This document shows positions 1 to 12,560 of a stretch of DNA of 64,000 nucleotides, piece after piece. The position numbers were made by a program, and so were the translations under genes. Origin of the DNA: Cryptomeria japonica (taxonomy: Eukaryota; Streptophyta; Pinopsida; Cupressales; Cupressaceae); contig NC_081405.1 of NCBI RefSeq assembly GCF_030272615.1, positions 314,236,235 to 314,300,234 of the forward strand, given 5' to 3'. Within the stretch, counting starts at the first letter, position 1. Each line of letters starts with the position of its first letter. The notes beneath the pieces were generated by a model. That model saw only the letters and a list, made by a program, of their open reading frames with translations. It searched no databases and was not told where the DNA came from.

Positions 1-224
1 TAGTAACACTATCACACCATAAAAGGTGGAAATTCTCCTACACACACTATCTCAATGTGGCACAAACACCCAAGTGTCTCATACTCAAACTAATATGAAA
101 TGCATTATCCTAAGTAAACTTAAGTAAGGTGTAATTATATCCAAGATGAATAATTAATTACACCAAGAAAGATAAAATAGGAGGGAGCAAATAATATCCT
201 TGTCATAGTTTATTATTTAATAAA
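1..224. other. Intergenic, nothing recognised
   Basis: AT-rich sequence at the window edge with no convincing coding potential. The recognisable match to the 3' flank of the intact gene (copy B) only begins near 225. Confidence 0.5.
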
Positions 225-1617
225 ATGGTATGTAGATACCATATCTAACCTTAGCGCCAAGGTATATAGGGAATTATGACAATTTTGTGAATTATATTAA
301 TCAAAATCACCCGTGTATCCCACAATTTTCCCGATTTTGATTGGTAAGGTGGGTCTTGGCATTAGGTTCATTCCATGACAGGAAACTTATTGAGGTTACA
401 AAGAAAATATTTTAAATAGCTTTTTTTTTTCCTTTTTAAATATTGGAGCACAAATCTAAGGCATCCTCATAAATAAATGATTTAAATGAAAGATAACAAA
501 ACATTTTGCTAATTTAAGACAAGATTAATATGAAAGATATAACCATTCCAAAAGATCTAAAGTTACATGGCATTTGAAACTTTAATAAATATTTTTTTAT
601 CACCAAAGCCCCTTGGATCTAAATAAAAAATTCATGATAATAAGGATATGAAGTCCTATCCCTTTGTAAGTAGACAACCTAGAAATATTACTAAAATAGA
701 TACAATGCCACACTAAAACTTTATGGGCTTCATTGTTCTAAAAGGCATGAATAGTCCACTTTGTTTAGAGAGCCAAACACAAAGTGGATAACAAAACCAA
801 TCCTCTAGACTCTTGGGAAGCAACAAAGTTCCCAAGCTACCTAATGAAATCTCTTATGGTTCTTTAAAGCTGCAAAAGAGCATAGTGATGAAGGTTTCCC
901 ATTTTTACATATGTTACAAGTGTTGTTAGGAACACAATATGAAGAATAATAAATATGAGTAACCACAAGAATTTTAAAACAAACCTAAATTTTAAATAAA
1001 TAATATGTTTTGCAAATAACAACAGATAAAATAAATATCATTGTAGTGGATTTTGAATATGAGTTAAAAAAATATTTTCTATATTTCCTTACAAAGAAAA
1101 CTAGATCAACGATGTTGCCAAATCATTCAAAAATGTTGGCAAGAGATCTACATCATTCCCTACCTCAATATTTTCTAGTTCACATTTGGCCTCTGTAAAA
1201 CCCTTTATTAAAAAGAAAAAATAAATAGAGGATTCTTTTCAAAAATTATGATATAGGATTAAGACTTCCTTAATTTGAACTATACCTAGGACCATTTGTT
1301 GCGTTAGAGTTTCTCCAGTACATATTTCTGAGCATGGATGAGAAATTTTTATCCAAATAAGAGATCACATGCTACAAGTAAATATATACCATAATATATT
1401 TTATAAAATATTATTACATAGGAGAATGACTTCATAAATCTGAGTCACCTATGAACATTACACACATTGTATAAATCTAAAGCATAACCAATAAAGTTTG
1501 ACATAATCAATGGATATGCAAAGTTTACGTAGGTTCCAACACAATTATAGAACACACAAAAAAGAAAATCCAAATGCCATTTTATAAGCACACTTACTAC
1601 AAAATTTCAATTGTTTT
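225..1617 (-). repeat. Copy A: duplicated 3' flank of the membrane-protein gene
   Basis: This stretch aligns by eye with 43580-45153. Shared landmarks include the segment after 'gacaattttgtgaa', 'tcctctagactc' near 800, 'acaaagaaaactaga' near 1093 and 'catcattccctacctcaat' near 1152. It lacks the 169 bp retroposon present in copy B. It is noncoding, divergent downstream sequence of the gene; the short ORFs in it are not supported. Confidence 0.75.
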
Positions 1618-1800
1618 GTCCCTCAGTATTCCGACATCTTTTTCTCCGAACTATTCCAGTTGGGCTACAATCTACACTCCTTTGAGACTCTCATGTTCTT
1701 AAAACTATGTGGAGTGCCTTCCACATGTTGCCATCTTGGTGTTCGACTGTCCATTCTACAAACTATTCCAGTTGGGCTGCAATCTACACTCCTTCAAGAT
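1618..1800 (-). pseudogene. C-terminal remnant of the membrane-protein gene (copy A)
   Basis: Reverse-strand remnant of the last 50 or so codons of the gene that is intact at 45154-47430. The shared end ('gtccctc...ttctgacatc' type sequence near 1618-1640, 'gtggagtgccttccacatgttgccatc' type sequence near 1709-1735) matches 45160-45270. The reading frame is broken. A 40 bp stretch beginning 'aactattccagttgggct' occurs twice, at about 1650-1690 and 1759-1798, and has no counterpart in copy B. The remnant stops where the truncated LTR of Copia element E1 begins. The remaining ~700 codons and the proximal promoter of this copy are absent from the window. Confidence 0.75.
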
Positions 1801-1801
1801 A

Positions 1802-3316
1802 AGGTAGTTACAGAGTAGATTACATGGCAAATATGCAGTGTGTTGGCACAAAGTTTCTTTTCTTCTTCGGTCCTTTAGGTGCCCTTGTTCTTGATTCCTC
1901 ATCTGATTTAGTTTATTTTGTGTTAAGGAATGGGTTTATTTGTGATGTTTTTGGTATCGTAGTCTGTCATGATAGCCTAATTGTGACAAATGTTTTTAGC
2001 TTCTTCATATCTTCTTTTAAAGCAAACTAGGGTTTGGTCAATGTGTAGTTCAAATTGTTTGATTTGACTAGTACACTTTCCTTGAATCTAAATCTCATTA
2101 AGAAGAGATTCATTCAAGCTCTATTTATTGATAGCCTTTGATTGGTCTATCTGCTACTCCTTGTGGTAAAAACCTTTAAATCTAATTTTTAATGATTTTT
2201 TTTTTTTATCTAACCCAAGTATGGGAATGAGACTATGATTAGGTTGAGACACTGTTTTAACATTCTTTTTCTGCTCAGTGTTCTATAACCCTAGTTAAGA
2301 TAAACCCAGTTTGGAGTAACTTCAGGTTTTGTAGAAGTTTAGGGTTTTGTTAACCCATGTTTAAACCTGCTCAAGTTTGTTAAAAGATAAGGTGAAAATT
2401 GTATAACCTTATTACTTGTTTATGCTTTGTAATCTATGGTTCCCTTTTGGTTTTGTTTCTATTGTTAAAGAACATTAGTTTGTCAAAATAGTTGGTTTCT
2501 GATATTGAGTTGAGCATTTGGACAACACTTTAGTTTGTTGAAAATAGAAGATGTTACAAAATCATTGTATGGAAGATTATTTTGTATGAAAAAGAGAGGA
2601 TAACTAGAACAAATATTCTGATCAGAAATATCATTTTATTGTTTACATAATTTTTTAGTTATTATTTTATGATTCTTAGTCAGAATCATATTTGTATATG
2701 ATTTATGACCATTGTATTGTTGAATACACAATTCTATTGTGCATTGCATTATAAGAACACCAGTATTATGTATGTGAACAAATATGTTCTTTGTATGATG
2801 CTGATGTGTTTGTGCATGTAAAAGTTCAATAGGATCTTGTACTTGAACTTTGAAAAGATGAACTGTTGCTTCTGGCTCTTATGAGCTCAGAAGATTGTAT
2901 GTAATGAAACAAAGCATAAACTTTGTATGTAATTCAACTCTTTTGTGAAAAATTGTTGAAAACCAGTGAGACATTTTGTAACTAGTGAGGTTTCTCTGCT
3001 AGTGAGGCATTAGTAAAGACTATCAGTCAAGATAGCATTGTCAGTGAGACACATGAACAACCAGTGAGGCATTTGTAAAACTTTATTTGATAAGATAATG
3101 AGGCATTTTTTGAGTGGTTTTATTCCCCAGGAGGGTTTCCACTCAGGACAAAATCAGAGTTATCTTTTTATAGGTTTATGTCTCTTCTACAAATTATTTT
3201 GAAGTCATTTCATTGCTGTTAAAGTTTTTTTTGCAAAAGAAGTTCAAATTGTTTTAATTTTATCATAAGAACTGATTCACCCCCCCTCCGCTCTCAGTGC
3301 TTATAGTACTCCAACA
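1802..3316 (+). repeat. 5' LTR of E1 (5'-truncated)
   Basis: Collinear with 9428-10949. It ends in CCAACA immediately before the primer binding site. Compared with the right LTR it lacks the first ~496 bases, including the terminal TG. The 3' part holds repeated 'AGTGAGGCATT' words (2964-3110) that form small hairpins, followed by the motif 'ccaggagggtttccac', then a C-rich run and the LTR end. Confidence 0.9.
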
Positions 3317-3318
3317 AT

Positions 3319-3330
3319 TGGTATCAGAGC
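3319..3330 (+). other. E1 primer binding site (initiator Met tRNA)
   Basis: TGGTATCAGAGC, two bases after the LTR end. It is complementary to the 3' end of plant initiator methionine tRNA and is the usual primer site of plant Copia elements. Confidence 0.9.
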
Positions 3331-3381
3331 CAAACCCTTATCTTGCTTTGTGCTAAAGGGTTTCCTGGTAGGATTACTTCA

Positions 3382-6300
3382 ATGTCAAATAAAGAAGGTT
3401 TGTCCACTATTAGGGAACCTTTGTTTGATGGAACTCGTTATGCCTTTTGGAAATTTAGGATGCAAAAGCATATAACCTCTCTTGGCTATGAGGTTTGGGC
3501 TGTAGTTGAAACTTCTTATACCTCTTCTAATGCTCCCTCAAATGAGAAAAAAGGGTTATGAATGTGATGCAAAGGCATCTAATGCTATATGTTGTAGTCA
3601 GTCAAATGAAGTTTTGGTCAAGGTTATGGATTGTAAGAATGCAAAAGCTATTTGGGATAAAATTTCTAGTATTTATGAAGGTGATGATAAAGTCAAGGAA
3701 GCAAAAATTCAGACCTATAGGGCTAGATTTGAAAGTCTAAAAATGAATAAAGTATAGAAATAGCTGACTTTTTCCTTAGAGTTCCAAAATTTATCAACTG
3801 AATTCAAGGACTTGGTGAAACTCTAGAAGAAAATGTTGTTGTGAAAAAGGTGCTAAGGTCTTTGACACCAAAATATGATTCCAAAGTCTCAGCTCTAGAA
3901 GAAAGAGACTTAAATAAACTCACTATTGATGAAATGCATGGTGTCTTAACTCCCTATGAAATGAGGATTTGTGAAGATGTTCAAATTAATAAAGAAACTA
4001 CTTTTAAAACATAGAAAAGAGACAATGATTCTGAATCTGATAAACCTGATGATGAAGAGACAATCTTTGTTAGTAGACTTAGAGAGGATCAAGTAGATAT
4101 AAAGGAAAGATGCCTTTTAAGTGTTTTAATTGTGGCAAAATTAGCCACTATGCTGCTCAATGTCCAAACAAAGAAGCAACAAGTGATGATGAAGACAATA
4201 TAAAGCAAGGAAAGAAAAAAAATTTCAACACAAAAAGAAAAAGAGTTTTTATGTTGATATCACAAATAGTTGCTCAGGTGAGTCTCTTGAAGAAGGAGAT
4301 GGATCCTTGTTCATGGCTATTCTATCTCCTAATGTGACTCAAGAAGAAATTATTTTAAAACATTCTGAATCATAAATTGATCTATAAGGAGAGTTTAAAT
4401 GTGCTATGAAAGAAATTAAAAAGTTAAGAAAAGAATTTGTATTCTTAAAGGATCAAAATTGGAATGATATCAAACTCATCTGATCTTACAATTCAATTAG
4501 AAGAGGGTAAAAGAATTCTTGAATTTATTTAGGAAAGGTTGAAAAATAAGGAAAAGGAATGTCTTTCTTTAGAAGGAAAACATATTTTTCTTCAAGGAAA
4601 ACTTAAACAATGTGAAAGTAATGACAAATCCTCTGCCCTAGTGAACAACTCCAATGACTTCAAGGGAAAAGGCATTCAAAAGGCTGGTAAAGGTGAATCC
4701 TCAAATCATGCTGCTGCCAACAAAACCACTGAAAGAACTAGTAAGTTTCCTAGACATGACTTTCATTTCTTTGGATATTGTTTTAATTGCCAGCAATTTT
4801 GACATAAATAAAATACATGTTGAATTATGTCTATAAGAAGGCGTAATTTTATAAATCAAAGTTTGTACAAATTCCTAAGTACTCTCAGATGTTATCATTG
4901 TAAAAACTTAGGACACATAGATACCTTCTGTAACTCTAATTCTTTACAACATGTTTGTAAATCTATTCAACATGATAAGCTCAAGTTAATTTGGAAACCA
5001 AAGAAAATACTAGAATCCTTAGTTGCCCATAATGACCTGCATTTTATCAAAAATAATATTTGCATTATGGATAGTGGTTGTTCACACCACATGAATGGAG
5101 ATAAAAACAAGTTTAATGATTTTGAGAACTAATCAAGAGGGTCTTTTAGATTTAGAAATGATCACTGTATTCCAATTGTAGGCAAAGGAAATATTCTTTT
5201 GGATAATGATACTCTAGTACATGATGTCTACTATCTAGAAGGTCTGGCTTACAATCTTATTAGTGTGAGTCAAATCTGTGGTAATGGATTTGATGTTACC
5301 TTTGATACTCTTTTTTGTGAAATAAAAAAGAAATGAGGTAAGCATATAGCAACAAGTTTCAGAACTAATGGAAATATATACAATCTTCATGAAAATTCCA
5401 GTAGTAAGGAGTCTAATGTATGTTCTATGAGTCAAATTGATGAAGACAGACATTGGCATAGAAGTCTACACATAAATTATGATAATCTAGTTAAAATTAG
5501 TAAAAATCAGAATGTTAGAATGTTACCATTTCTTTCAAAACTAGATAGCATTGTATGCAAAGAGTGTCAAAAAGGAAACCAAACAAGAATCAATTAAAAA
5601 CCTAAGGAACATTCATCTACTAAACCATTACAGCTAATTCACATTGATTTCTGTGGTCATACAAGGACAAAATCCCTAAATAATGAGAAGGATTTTATGC
5701 TTTTCAATGATGACTACACAAGGGTGACTTGGGTAACATTTCTAAAACATAAAGCATAAGCATTTAGTAGGTTTAAAGTGTTCAAGAAAATGGTTGAAAA
5801 TGAATCAAATCTAACTATCAAATGCCTAAGGTCAGACAAAGGGGGAGAACATACTTCACAATAATTTGTTGACTACTGTGAAGAACATGGCCTCAAGAGG
5901 CAATATTCAGCCTCATGAACACAAGAGAAAAATGGTGTAGCTGAACGAAAAAACAGAATAGTGAACTTAGAAATGTCTCGAACAATGTTGCAAGATGCAG
6001 GTCTCTCAAATACCTACTAGAAAGAGGTAGTGCACACAAGTGTCTATATCTTAAATAGAGCTCAACTGAGAGTGAAAACAAAATACACTCCCTATGAACT
6101 TTGGTATGGTAGGTCAGCTTATGTGGGTTACTTCAAAGTTTTTGGTAGTAAATGTTACATTAAGAGAGACAGTGACAACATTAGTAGTTTTGAATCTAGA
6201 TGTGATGGGGGAATTTTCTTAGGATATTTCACTCATATTAAAGCCTACAAATGCTATAATAAAAGGCTAAAAAGAGTCACTGAAAGTTCTAATGTGAAAG

Positions 6301-8274
6301 TTGATGAGACTTCTAGTGCTATTGATAATAAAACTGATGAAAACATTGTTGATGCTCCAACCGAATGTGAACAAAAAACTAAAAAAATGAATAGAATAAA
6401 CAACAACAAGGAAATGATATAAAATCTAATGAAGATAATGAACAAAATGTGCCAAATGAAAATTTATCAAATCTGCCGAATCTACTATCTACACCAATCA
6501 GATCCACAAAGTTACTTCATAAAAATCATCCTCAAGAATAGATAATCGGTGATACAACTTCTAGAATGGTAACTAGAAGAAAGGTTGCAAATATAAATAA
6601 TCAGGTTTACTTATGCCTATTGTCTCAGCTTGAGCCTAAAAGTTATGCAGAAGCTAGTAAAGATACCTTTTGGGTCAAAGTCGTGCATTAGGAACTTAAC
6701 CAGATTGAAAAGAACAAGACTTGGGAGCTTGTTCCCAGGCCTGCAGGTAAAAATGTAATTGGAGCCAAGTGGGTCTTTAGAAATAAACTAGATGATAAAG
6801 GTAAGGCTAGGCTAGTATGCAAAGGATATTCCCAAATTGGGGGAATTGATTATGATGAAACCTTTTCTCTAGTGGCAAAAATTGAAGCCATTAGAATCTT
6901 TTTAGCCTTCTCTGTGTATAAAAACTTTAAATTTTTTCAGATAGATGTAAAAAACAACCTTCTTAAATGGTGATCTTGAGGAATAGGTTTACAACCTTGA
7001 AGCCATTAGAATCTTTTTAGCCTTCTCAGTGTATAAAAACTTTAAATTTTTTTAGATAGATGTAAAAACAACCTTCTTAAATGGCGATCTTGAGGAAGAG
7101 GTTTACATGGAACAACCTGAAGGGTTCATATGTGCAGGTAAAGAAGATCATGTATACAGACTGCGAAAAAGCCTTATATGGCTCAAAACAGGCTCCAAGA
7201 GCCTGGTATGCAAAATTAGACAAGCATTTGCAAGAACATGACTTCTCAAAAGGTATTGTAGACAACAACTTGTATTACAAAAGAAAAGGTCATGATATTC
7301 TGATTATTGTTGTCTATGTTGATGATACCATATTTGGAAGTGATAATACTGATTTTTTCTTTGAATTTCCAAAAATTATGAAATAAAAATTTGAGATGTC
7401 TATGTTAGGTGAACTCTCATTCTTTCTGGGATTACATGTCACTCAACTAGAAAAAAACAATATTTATATCTCAGACCAAATATGCCAAAGAAATGTTAGA
7501 GAAATTTCAAATGCATGAGTGTAAACAAGTGGGTGCACCTATGGAAACCTAGTATAAACTTCAACAATAAGTTGATCAACTAGATGTGGATCACACAATG
7601 TACAGATCTATGACTGGTAGTCTCCTATATTTCACTGCCACAAGACCTGATATTATGCACTCTATCTATTTAGCTCGAATATTTCAATTAAACCCTAAAA
7701 TATCTCACTTAAATGTTGTCAAAAGGATCATGAAATATATTTCCAGTACGCTTGAGTTTGGCTTGTCGTATCCAAGGTATAATTATTTTACTTCGATAGC
7801 TTATATTGATGCTGACTAGGCAGGTTGCATTGATGACAAAAAAAGCACCTCTGGTGGTGCATTCTTCCTTGGAGGAAGATGAGCCGCTTAGCAAAGCAAG
7901 AAGCAAAACTCTGTTTCCTTATCCACTGCTGAGGTAGAGTACATTGTAGCTACTACTTGCTGCACTCAAGTACTCTGGATGATTCAAACATTGAAGGATG
8001 TTTATGTTAATGTTGCCAAACTAGTATCCATTTTCTATGATAAATCTAGCTCGCTATAAACATTTCCAAAAATCATGTTCAACATTCAAGAACTAAGCAT
8101 ATTGTTATTCAATATCATTTTCTTCATGAAAAGGTTTTGGCTAATGATGTGGTGTTGCATTATGTATCTTCAAACAATCAGGTGGATGACATTTTTACTA
8201 AAGCTTTATCAAAAGCTACTTTTGAATTTCTGAGGAATAAGATTGGCGTTTCTCCTTTCAATTCCATTCAGTGA
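3382..8274 (+). pseudogene. E1 gag-pol polyprotein, decayed
   Basis: Remains of a single Copia polyprotein. Gag starts near 3382 with a 'LFDGTRYAFWKFRM' type N-terminus. A CX2CX4HX4C zinc knuckle (CFNCGKISHYAAQC) lies near 4119-4160, and a second knuckle-like stretch near 4883. The protease motif DSGCSHHMNGD is near 5070. Integrase follows: a His/Cys region at 5455-5590, and catalytic region pieces HIDFCG (5640), RSDKGGE (5833) and ERKN (5943). Reverse transcriptase has its YVDD box at 7315-7326. RNase H follows, and the end is at 8274. More than a dozen stops and several frameshifts interrupt it. A 115 bp segment of the reverse transcriptase region is tandemly duplicated (6887-7118). Not functional. 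Confidence 0.9.
6887..7118 (+). repeat. 115 bp tandem duplication in E1 reverse transcriptase
   Basis: The segment starting 'gccattagaatctttttagc' at 6887 restarts at 7002, with both copies running through 'acaaccttcttaaatgg'. The copies differ at a few bases. The duplication adds 115 bases (not a multiple of 3), so it also breaks the frame. Confidence 0.85.
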
Positions 8275-8931
8275 TTTTTTTCTTTCTCTTGTTCATGGAG
8301 AAATGGGGAGCATCTCCTGCATATCGGTTACCCCTATGGCATATTTTGGTATTGTATAATTAATCTCTCTGTTCTATCAATGGAAATTTTAGATATACTA
8401 CAATAAGTGTATGCTGCATTCGTATAATTCTTGTATTTGTATGCATCATATATTTGTTTGTAGTTACTCTTGCATTTTTAGCTTCTCTTCTTTGGCATTG
8501 TTGTCAAAAGGGGGAGATTGGTCCAGTTCAATGTTTAGTTTCATCAGTTCTCAGTATTTCACCCTATGATTTAGATTGTGGTTCAGCTCAGCTTGTGGTT
8601 CATAATCAGTGTCAGTTTATGCTAAGATTTCAGTGATATTTTTCAGTTGGTGATATTTTATGCTCCTTAGTTTCATTATGCTCAGATTGTTTATTTGATC
8701 CGCATGCTCAGATTTCATCTTTCAATGATATTGTCTATCTTCTTAGTCTTCTTTGATGCTTTGATTAGTTTGAGTGATGATTTGTAGTATTTTGATAATT
8801 TGTGATTTGTGCAGTGAAATGGAACCTCACACAGAGATTATGTTCTCAATTTTCAACTATGATATACAAGAATATTGGTTTCAATTCTAGTTCTTCTTCT
8901 CAAATTTGACACCAATACCAAAGGGGGAGTT
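8275..8931 (+). other. E1 3' untranslated internal region with two polypurine tracts
   Basis: No coding sequence seen. A first purine tract AAAAGGGGGAGA (8506-8517) follows 'tttggcattgttgtc'. The LTR-adjacent tract AAAGGGGGAG (8920-8929) is the expected plus-strand primer. E2 shows the same arrangement. Confidence 0.7.
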
Positions 8932-10949
8932 TGTTACCCCTAAGGCATTTTTTTGGCATTGTGTCAAATTGGTATAAAAAGGACACATGACTCACTTTAT
9001 TATTCTCATGAATATTTCATATGTGTGCTTGTGTATAGTGACTAAGTCACTTGGTGCTAAAATCAAAAGTTTGCATTGTTTCTTTAGTGACCATGTCACT
9101 AAGCGAAAGAGAGTTGTTAAAGTCACTTAAGTGACTAGGTCACGGGGCCTTGTTTTTTTATTATTAAGTAAATGCTTCCCATCAAAATTACTTTGGGAAT
9201 ACATTTCCTATCACATGTTCGATTGACATCTATTGTTATTATTTTCTCTCACCTTAATATTTAGTGAGAAAGGCTCGATGACACTTAGGGCAGCGGATAA
9301 ACTCTTTTCCGTATTCTTTTAAGATAATTCCTACCATCTTCTTTCTCTCACTCAGGCTATAGGGTTTTAGATGTTGATCAACAACGATTTCTTTCATCTC
9401 TGAGATGCATAGGGTAACCTAGAGACGAGGTAGTTACATAGCAGATTACATGGTAGATATGCGGTGTGTTGGCACAAATAGTTTCTTTTCTTCTCCGGTC
9501 CTTTAGGTGCCCTTTTTCCTAATTCCTCATCCGATTTAGTTTGTTTTGTGTTAAGGAATGGGTTTATCTGTGATTTTTTTGGTAATCATAGTCTATTATA
9601 GCCTAATTGTGACAAATATTTTTAGCTTCTTCATATCTTCTTTTAAAGAAAATTAGGGTTTGGTCAATGTGTAGTTCAAACTATTTGATTTGACTAGTAC
9701 ACTTTCTTTGAATCTAAATCTGGTTAAGAGGAGATTCATTTGAGATCTGTTTATTGATAGCCTTTGATTGTCTATCTGCTACACCTTGTGGTAAAAACCC
9801 TTGAATCTATTTTTTTAATGAAGTTGTTTACATTATCTAACCCGAGTATGAGAATGAGACTATGATTAGGTTGAGACATTGTTTTAACATTATTTTCTGC
9901 CTGGTGTTCTGCAAACCTAGTTTGGAGTAGCTTCAGGTTTTGTAGAAGTTTAGGGCTTTGTTAACCCATGTTTAAACCTGCTCAAGTTTGTTAAAACATA
10001 AGGTGAAAATTGTATAACTTTATTACTTTTTTATGCTTTGTAATTTATGGTTCCCTTTTTTTAATTTTTTTTTTTTTTTTTTTTTCTGTTGTTAAAGAAG
10101 ATTAGTTTGTCAAAACAGTTGGTTTATGATATTCAGTTGAACATCATGACAATACTTTAGTTTGTTGAAAATAAAAGTTATAAAATTATTTTATGAAAGA
10201 TTATTTTGTATGAAAAAGAGAGGAGAACTTGAACAGATGATTTGATCAGAAATATCATTTTATTGTTTACATTATTTTTGTAGTTACTATTTTATGATTC
10301 TTAGTCAGAATCAAATTTGTATATGATTTATGAGCATTGTACTGTTCAATACACAATTCTATTATGCATTGCATTATAAGCATAACAAATATGTTCTTTG
10401 CATGATGTTGATGTGTTTGTGCATGTAAAAGTTCAATAGGATCTTGTATGTGAACTTTGAAAAGATGAACTGTTGCTTCTTACTCTTATGAGAACTTTTA
10501 GAAGATGGTATGTAATGAAACAGAGAAGAAACTCTGTATGTAATTCAAACTCTTTTGTGAAAAATTGTTGAAATCTAGCGAGGCATTTTGTAACGAGTGA
10601 GGTTTCTCTGCTAGTGAGGCATTCATCAGCTAGTGAGGCATTAAAAAAGACTATCAGTGAGATAGCCTTGTCAGGTAAGACACATGAGCAACCAATGAGG
10701 TATTTGTAAAACTTTATTTGATAAGCCAATGAGGCATTTTTTGAGTGATTTTATTCCCCAGGAGGGTTTCCACTTAGGACAAAATCAGAGTTATCATTTA
10801 TGTGTTTATGTCTCTTCTGCAGATTATTTTGAAGTCATTTCATTGTTGTTAAAGTTTGTTTTGCAAAAGAAGTTCAAATTGTTTTAATTTAATCATAAGC
10901 ACTAATTCACACCCCCCCCCACCTTCTCAGTTCTTATAGTACTCCAACA
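8932..10949 (+). repeat. 3' LTR of E1
   Basis: Begins TGTTACCCC directly after the polypurine tract and ends CCAACA, about 2018 bases. A TATA-like GGTATAAAAA lies at 8971-8980. The part from 9428 is collinear with the truncated left LTR. It contains the row of small hairpins with AGTGA or AATGA loops (10569-10735). Confidence 0.9.
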
Positions 10950-12560
10950 CCAACATCCTCGGGTGAATAATCCAACGCATCCCTCTCCTTGTCGTATGTA
11001 ACTACATGGAAATTCTTAGCCATTAAGGGCCACATTAGCATTTTTCATTTGTCTATATTGGTCAAAATTATACTATAAGAGTTCATGTATATCCCTTATA
11101 ATTTCCATGCTTAAAGCTACTAATAAATTACTTGCTTACTACATGAGTTAAATGTTTAGTTTACAATTATATTTGTATTTCCTTTTTCTTTAATTATGGG
11201 CATCCTAAAATTGTAACCAATTGTATGAGGACATATTCTATTGGCAATATTTTTGTTTTCATATTATGGATGTTAAATTATTTTTATATTAAGATTCATC
11301 ATCATGTATAGGTAAGGATTGATCATGTAAAATGTGGCATTCTTTGATATACCACATGACAACATGTTGTTTTACATTTTTCTACATTAAAAATTTCTTA
11401 AGCCAATTATTTTGAAAATCTATTATTTTTATTTCCTAGATAATGAAAGAAGGTTGTAAGTGTTCCTAGTTTATTTGTGAGATGGAAACTACTCCTTGCA
11501 TATTATTTTTATCATTTGTAGTTTACTATTGAGCATGCGTGCCAAAGGATGAACATAGAGATATATAGCAGGTTCCATTTTATTAAATGGATCAAATTTC
11601 CTTTTTTATATATTTTAGTAGTTATTTTGATGCAATTTTGCAAGTTCTCATATATCCTCATCTACATGATAATTTAAGGTTTACATACGGTACAAACAAT
11701 AATGATGAAAGGTTTCTACCTTGACATTTCCCATTTAGTATTGGGCTCATTTTGAGAAAATGTCTTGACATAACTACATAATGACAAATGATATGGTATT
11801 GTGTAAATTTGGTCTCAATCTCACAGTGTTCATATTATATTGGAAGGAAATAATAGATTTAAGTTTTCTATTTTTCAATGTTTGAACATTATAATTTAGT
11901 GTCAACATCATAATTATCTTCCTTAAGCATATATAGATTTAAGTCACATTCTCTTTTGTATTTACTTTTCTAACCTAATATTTAATTATTAATTATCATT
12001 CCTTAATATTATTATATGTTTATGTGTATATCTTTCGTTTAATTATCTTAATCAAACCTTGAAAAAGAATATTTTGATCTCCCAAAAAAAATTTAAAAAA
12101 AAGAGAAAATAAATCGTTAACTCCAATTATAAATAAGTTGTCATATTTCTTACCTTCATTAATAAATTAAAGTATGTCTTATACCATCTATTTATTTTTA
12201 TAAATAGTATACTATTCTCCCTTTAATTTATGTAAAATTATACAGCTATTATTCATTTTAAAAAGGAAAAGCTAAATTCTTTTTCACGTTAAGGGCATAA
12301 ATGCAATTATGTGGCCTTCAGACGTGACGTAGTAATCAAGATTTTCCGTCATTTTCTGATAGAGAATCTGATTTAAGAAGTCCGTGAAAGCTACGTTTTC
12401 CTCACTTTATCTTTATAAAGCTATAGGGCGCCATAAAACAAGTCATTCAAGGGCCTGAGAGGTATCTTCACTTTTCCCGTAGTGCTGAATTAGCTTCTAA
12501 GCCGACAAAGGATTATTGCTTTTGAAATCTTGCAGAAAATTGGAAAGATGTGAGAATTAA
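10950..12560. repeat. Copy A: duplicated distal upstream region of the membrane-protein gene
   Basis: Aligns by eye with 48640-51520 (copy B) and 55350-57235 (copy C). Landmarks are 'agcatttttcatttgt' near 11036, 'acatgacaacatgtt' near 11352 and 'gaacatagagatat' near 11551. The conserved block near 12300-12555 contains ACGTGACGT at 12322-12330 and 'ttctaagccgacaaaggatt' near 12495. Noncoding. It lacks the hairpin-bearing repeat present in B and C. Confidence 0.75.

Larger units (their letters stand above)
1802..10949 (+). mobile_element. Copia-type LTR retrotransposon E1, decayed, 5' LTR truncated
   Basis: Order on the plus strand is LTR, primer binding site, gag, protease, integrase, reverse transcriptase, RNase H, polypurine tract, LTR. 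This order, with integrase before reverse transcriptase, defines the Ty1/Copia superfamily. The coding part carries many stops and frameshifts, so the element is dead. The left LTR lacks about the first 496 bases of the right LTR, and no target duplication can be found. The left flank is gene copy A's 3' end, while the right flank matches sequence over 1 kb upstream of gene copy B. A deletion therefore took out the gene body together with the left end of this element. Confidence 0.9.

Noticed and set aside
10433-10729. 98-codon minus-strand ORF
   Set aside because: Lies wholly in the E1 3' LTR over the AGTGAGGC repeats and is not kept in the 5' LTR.
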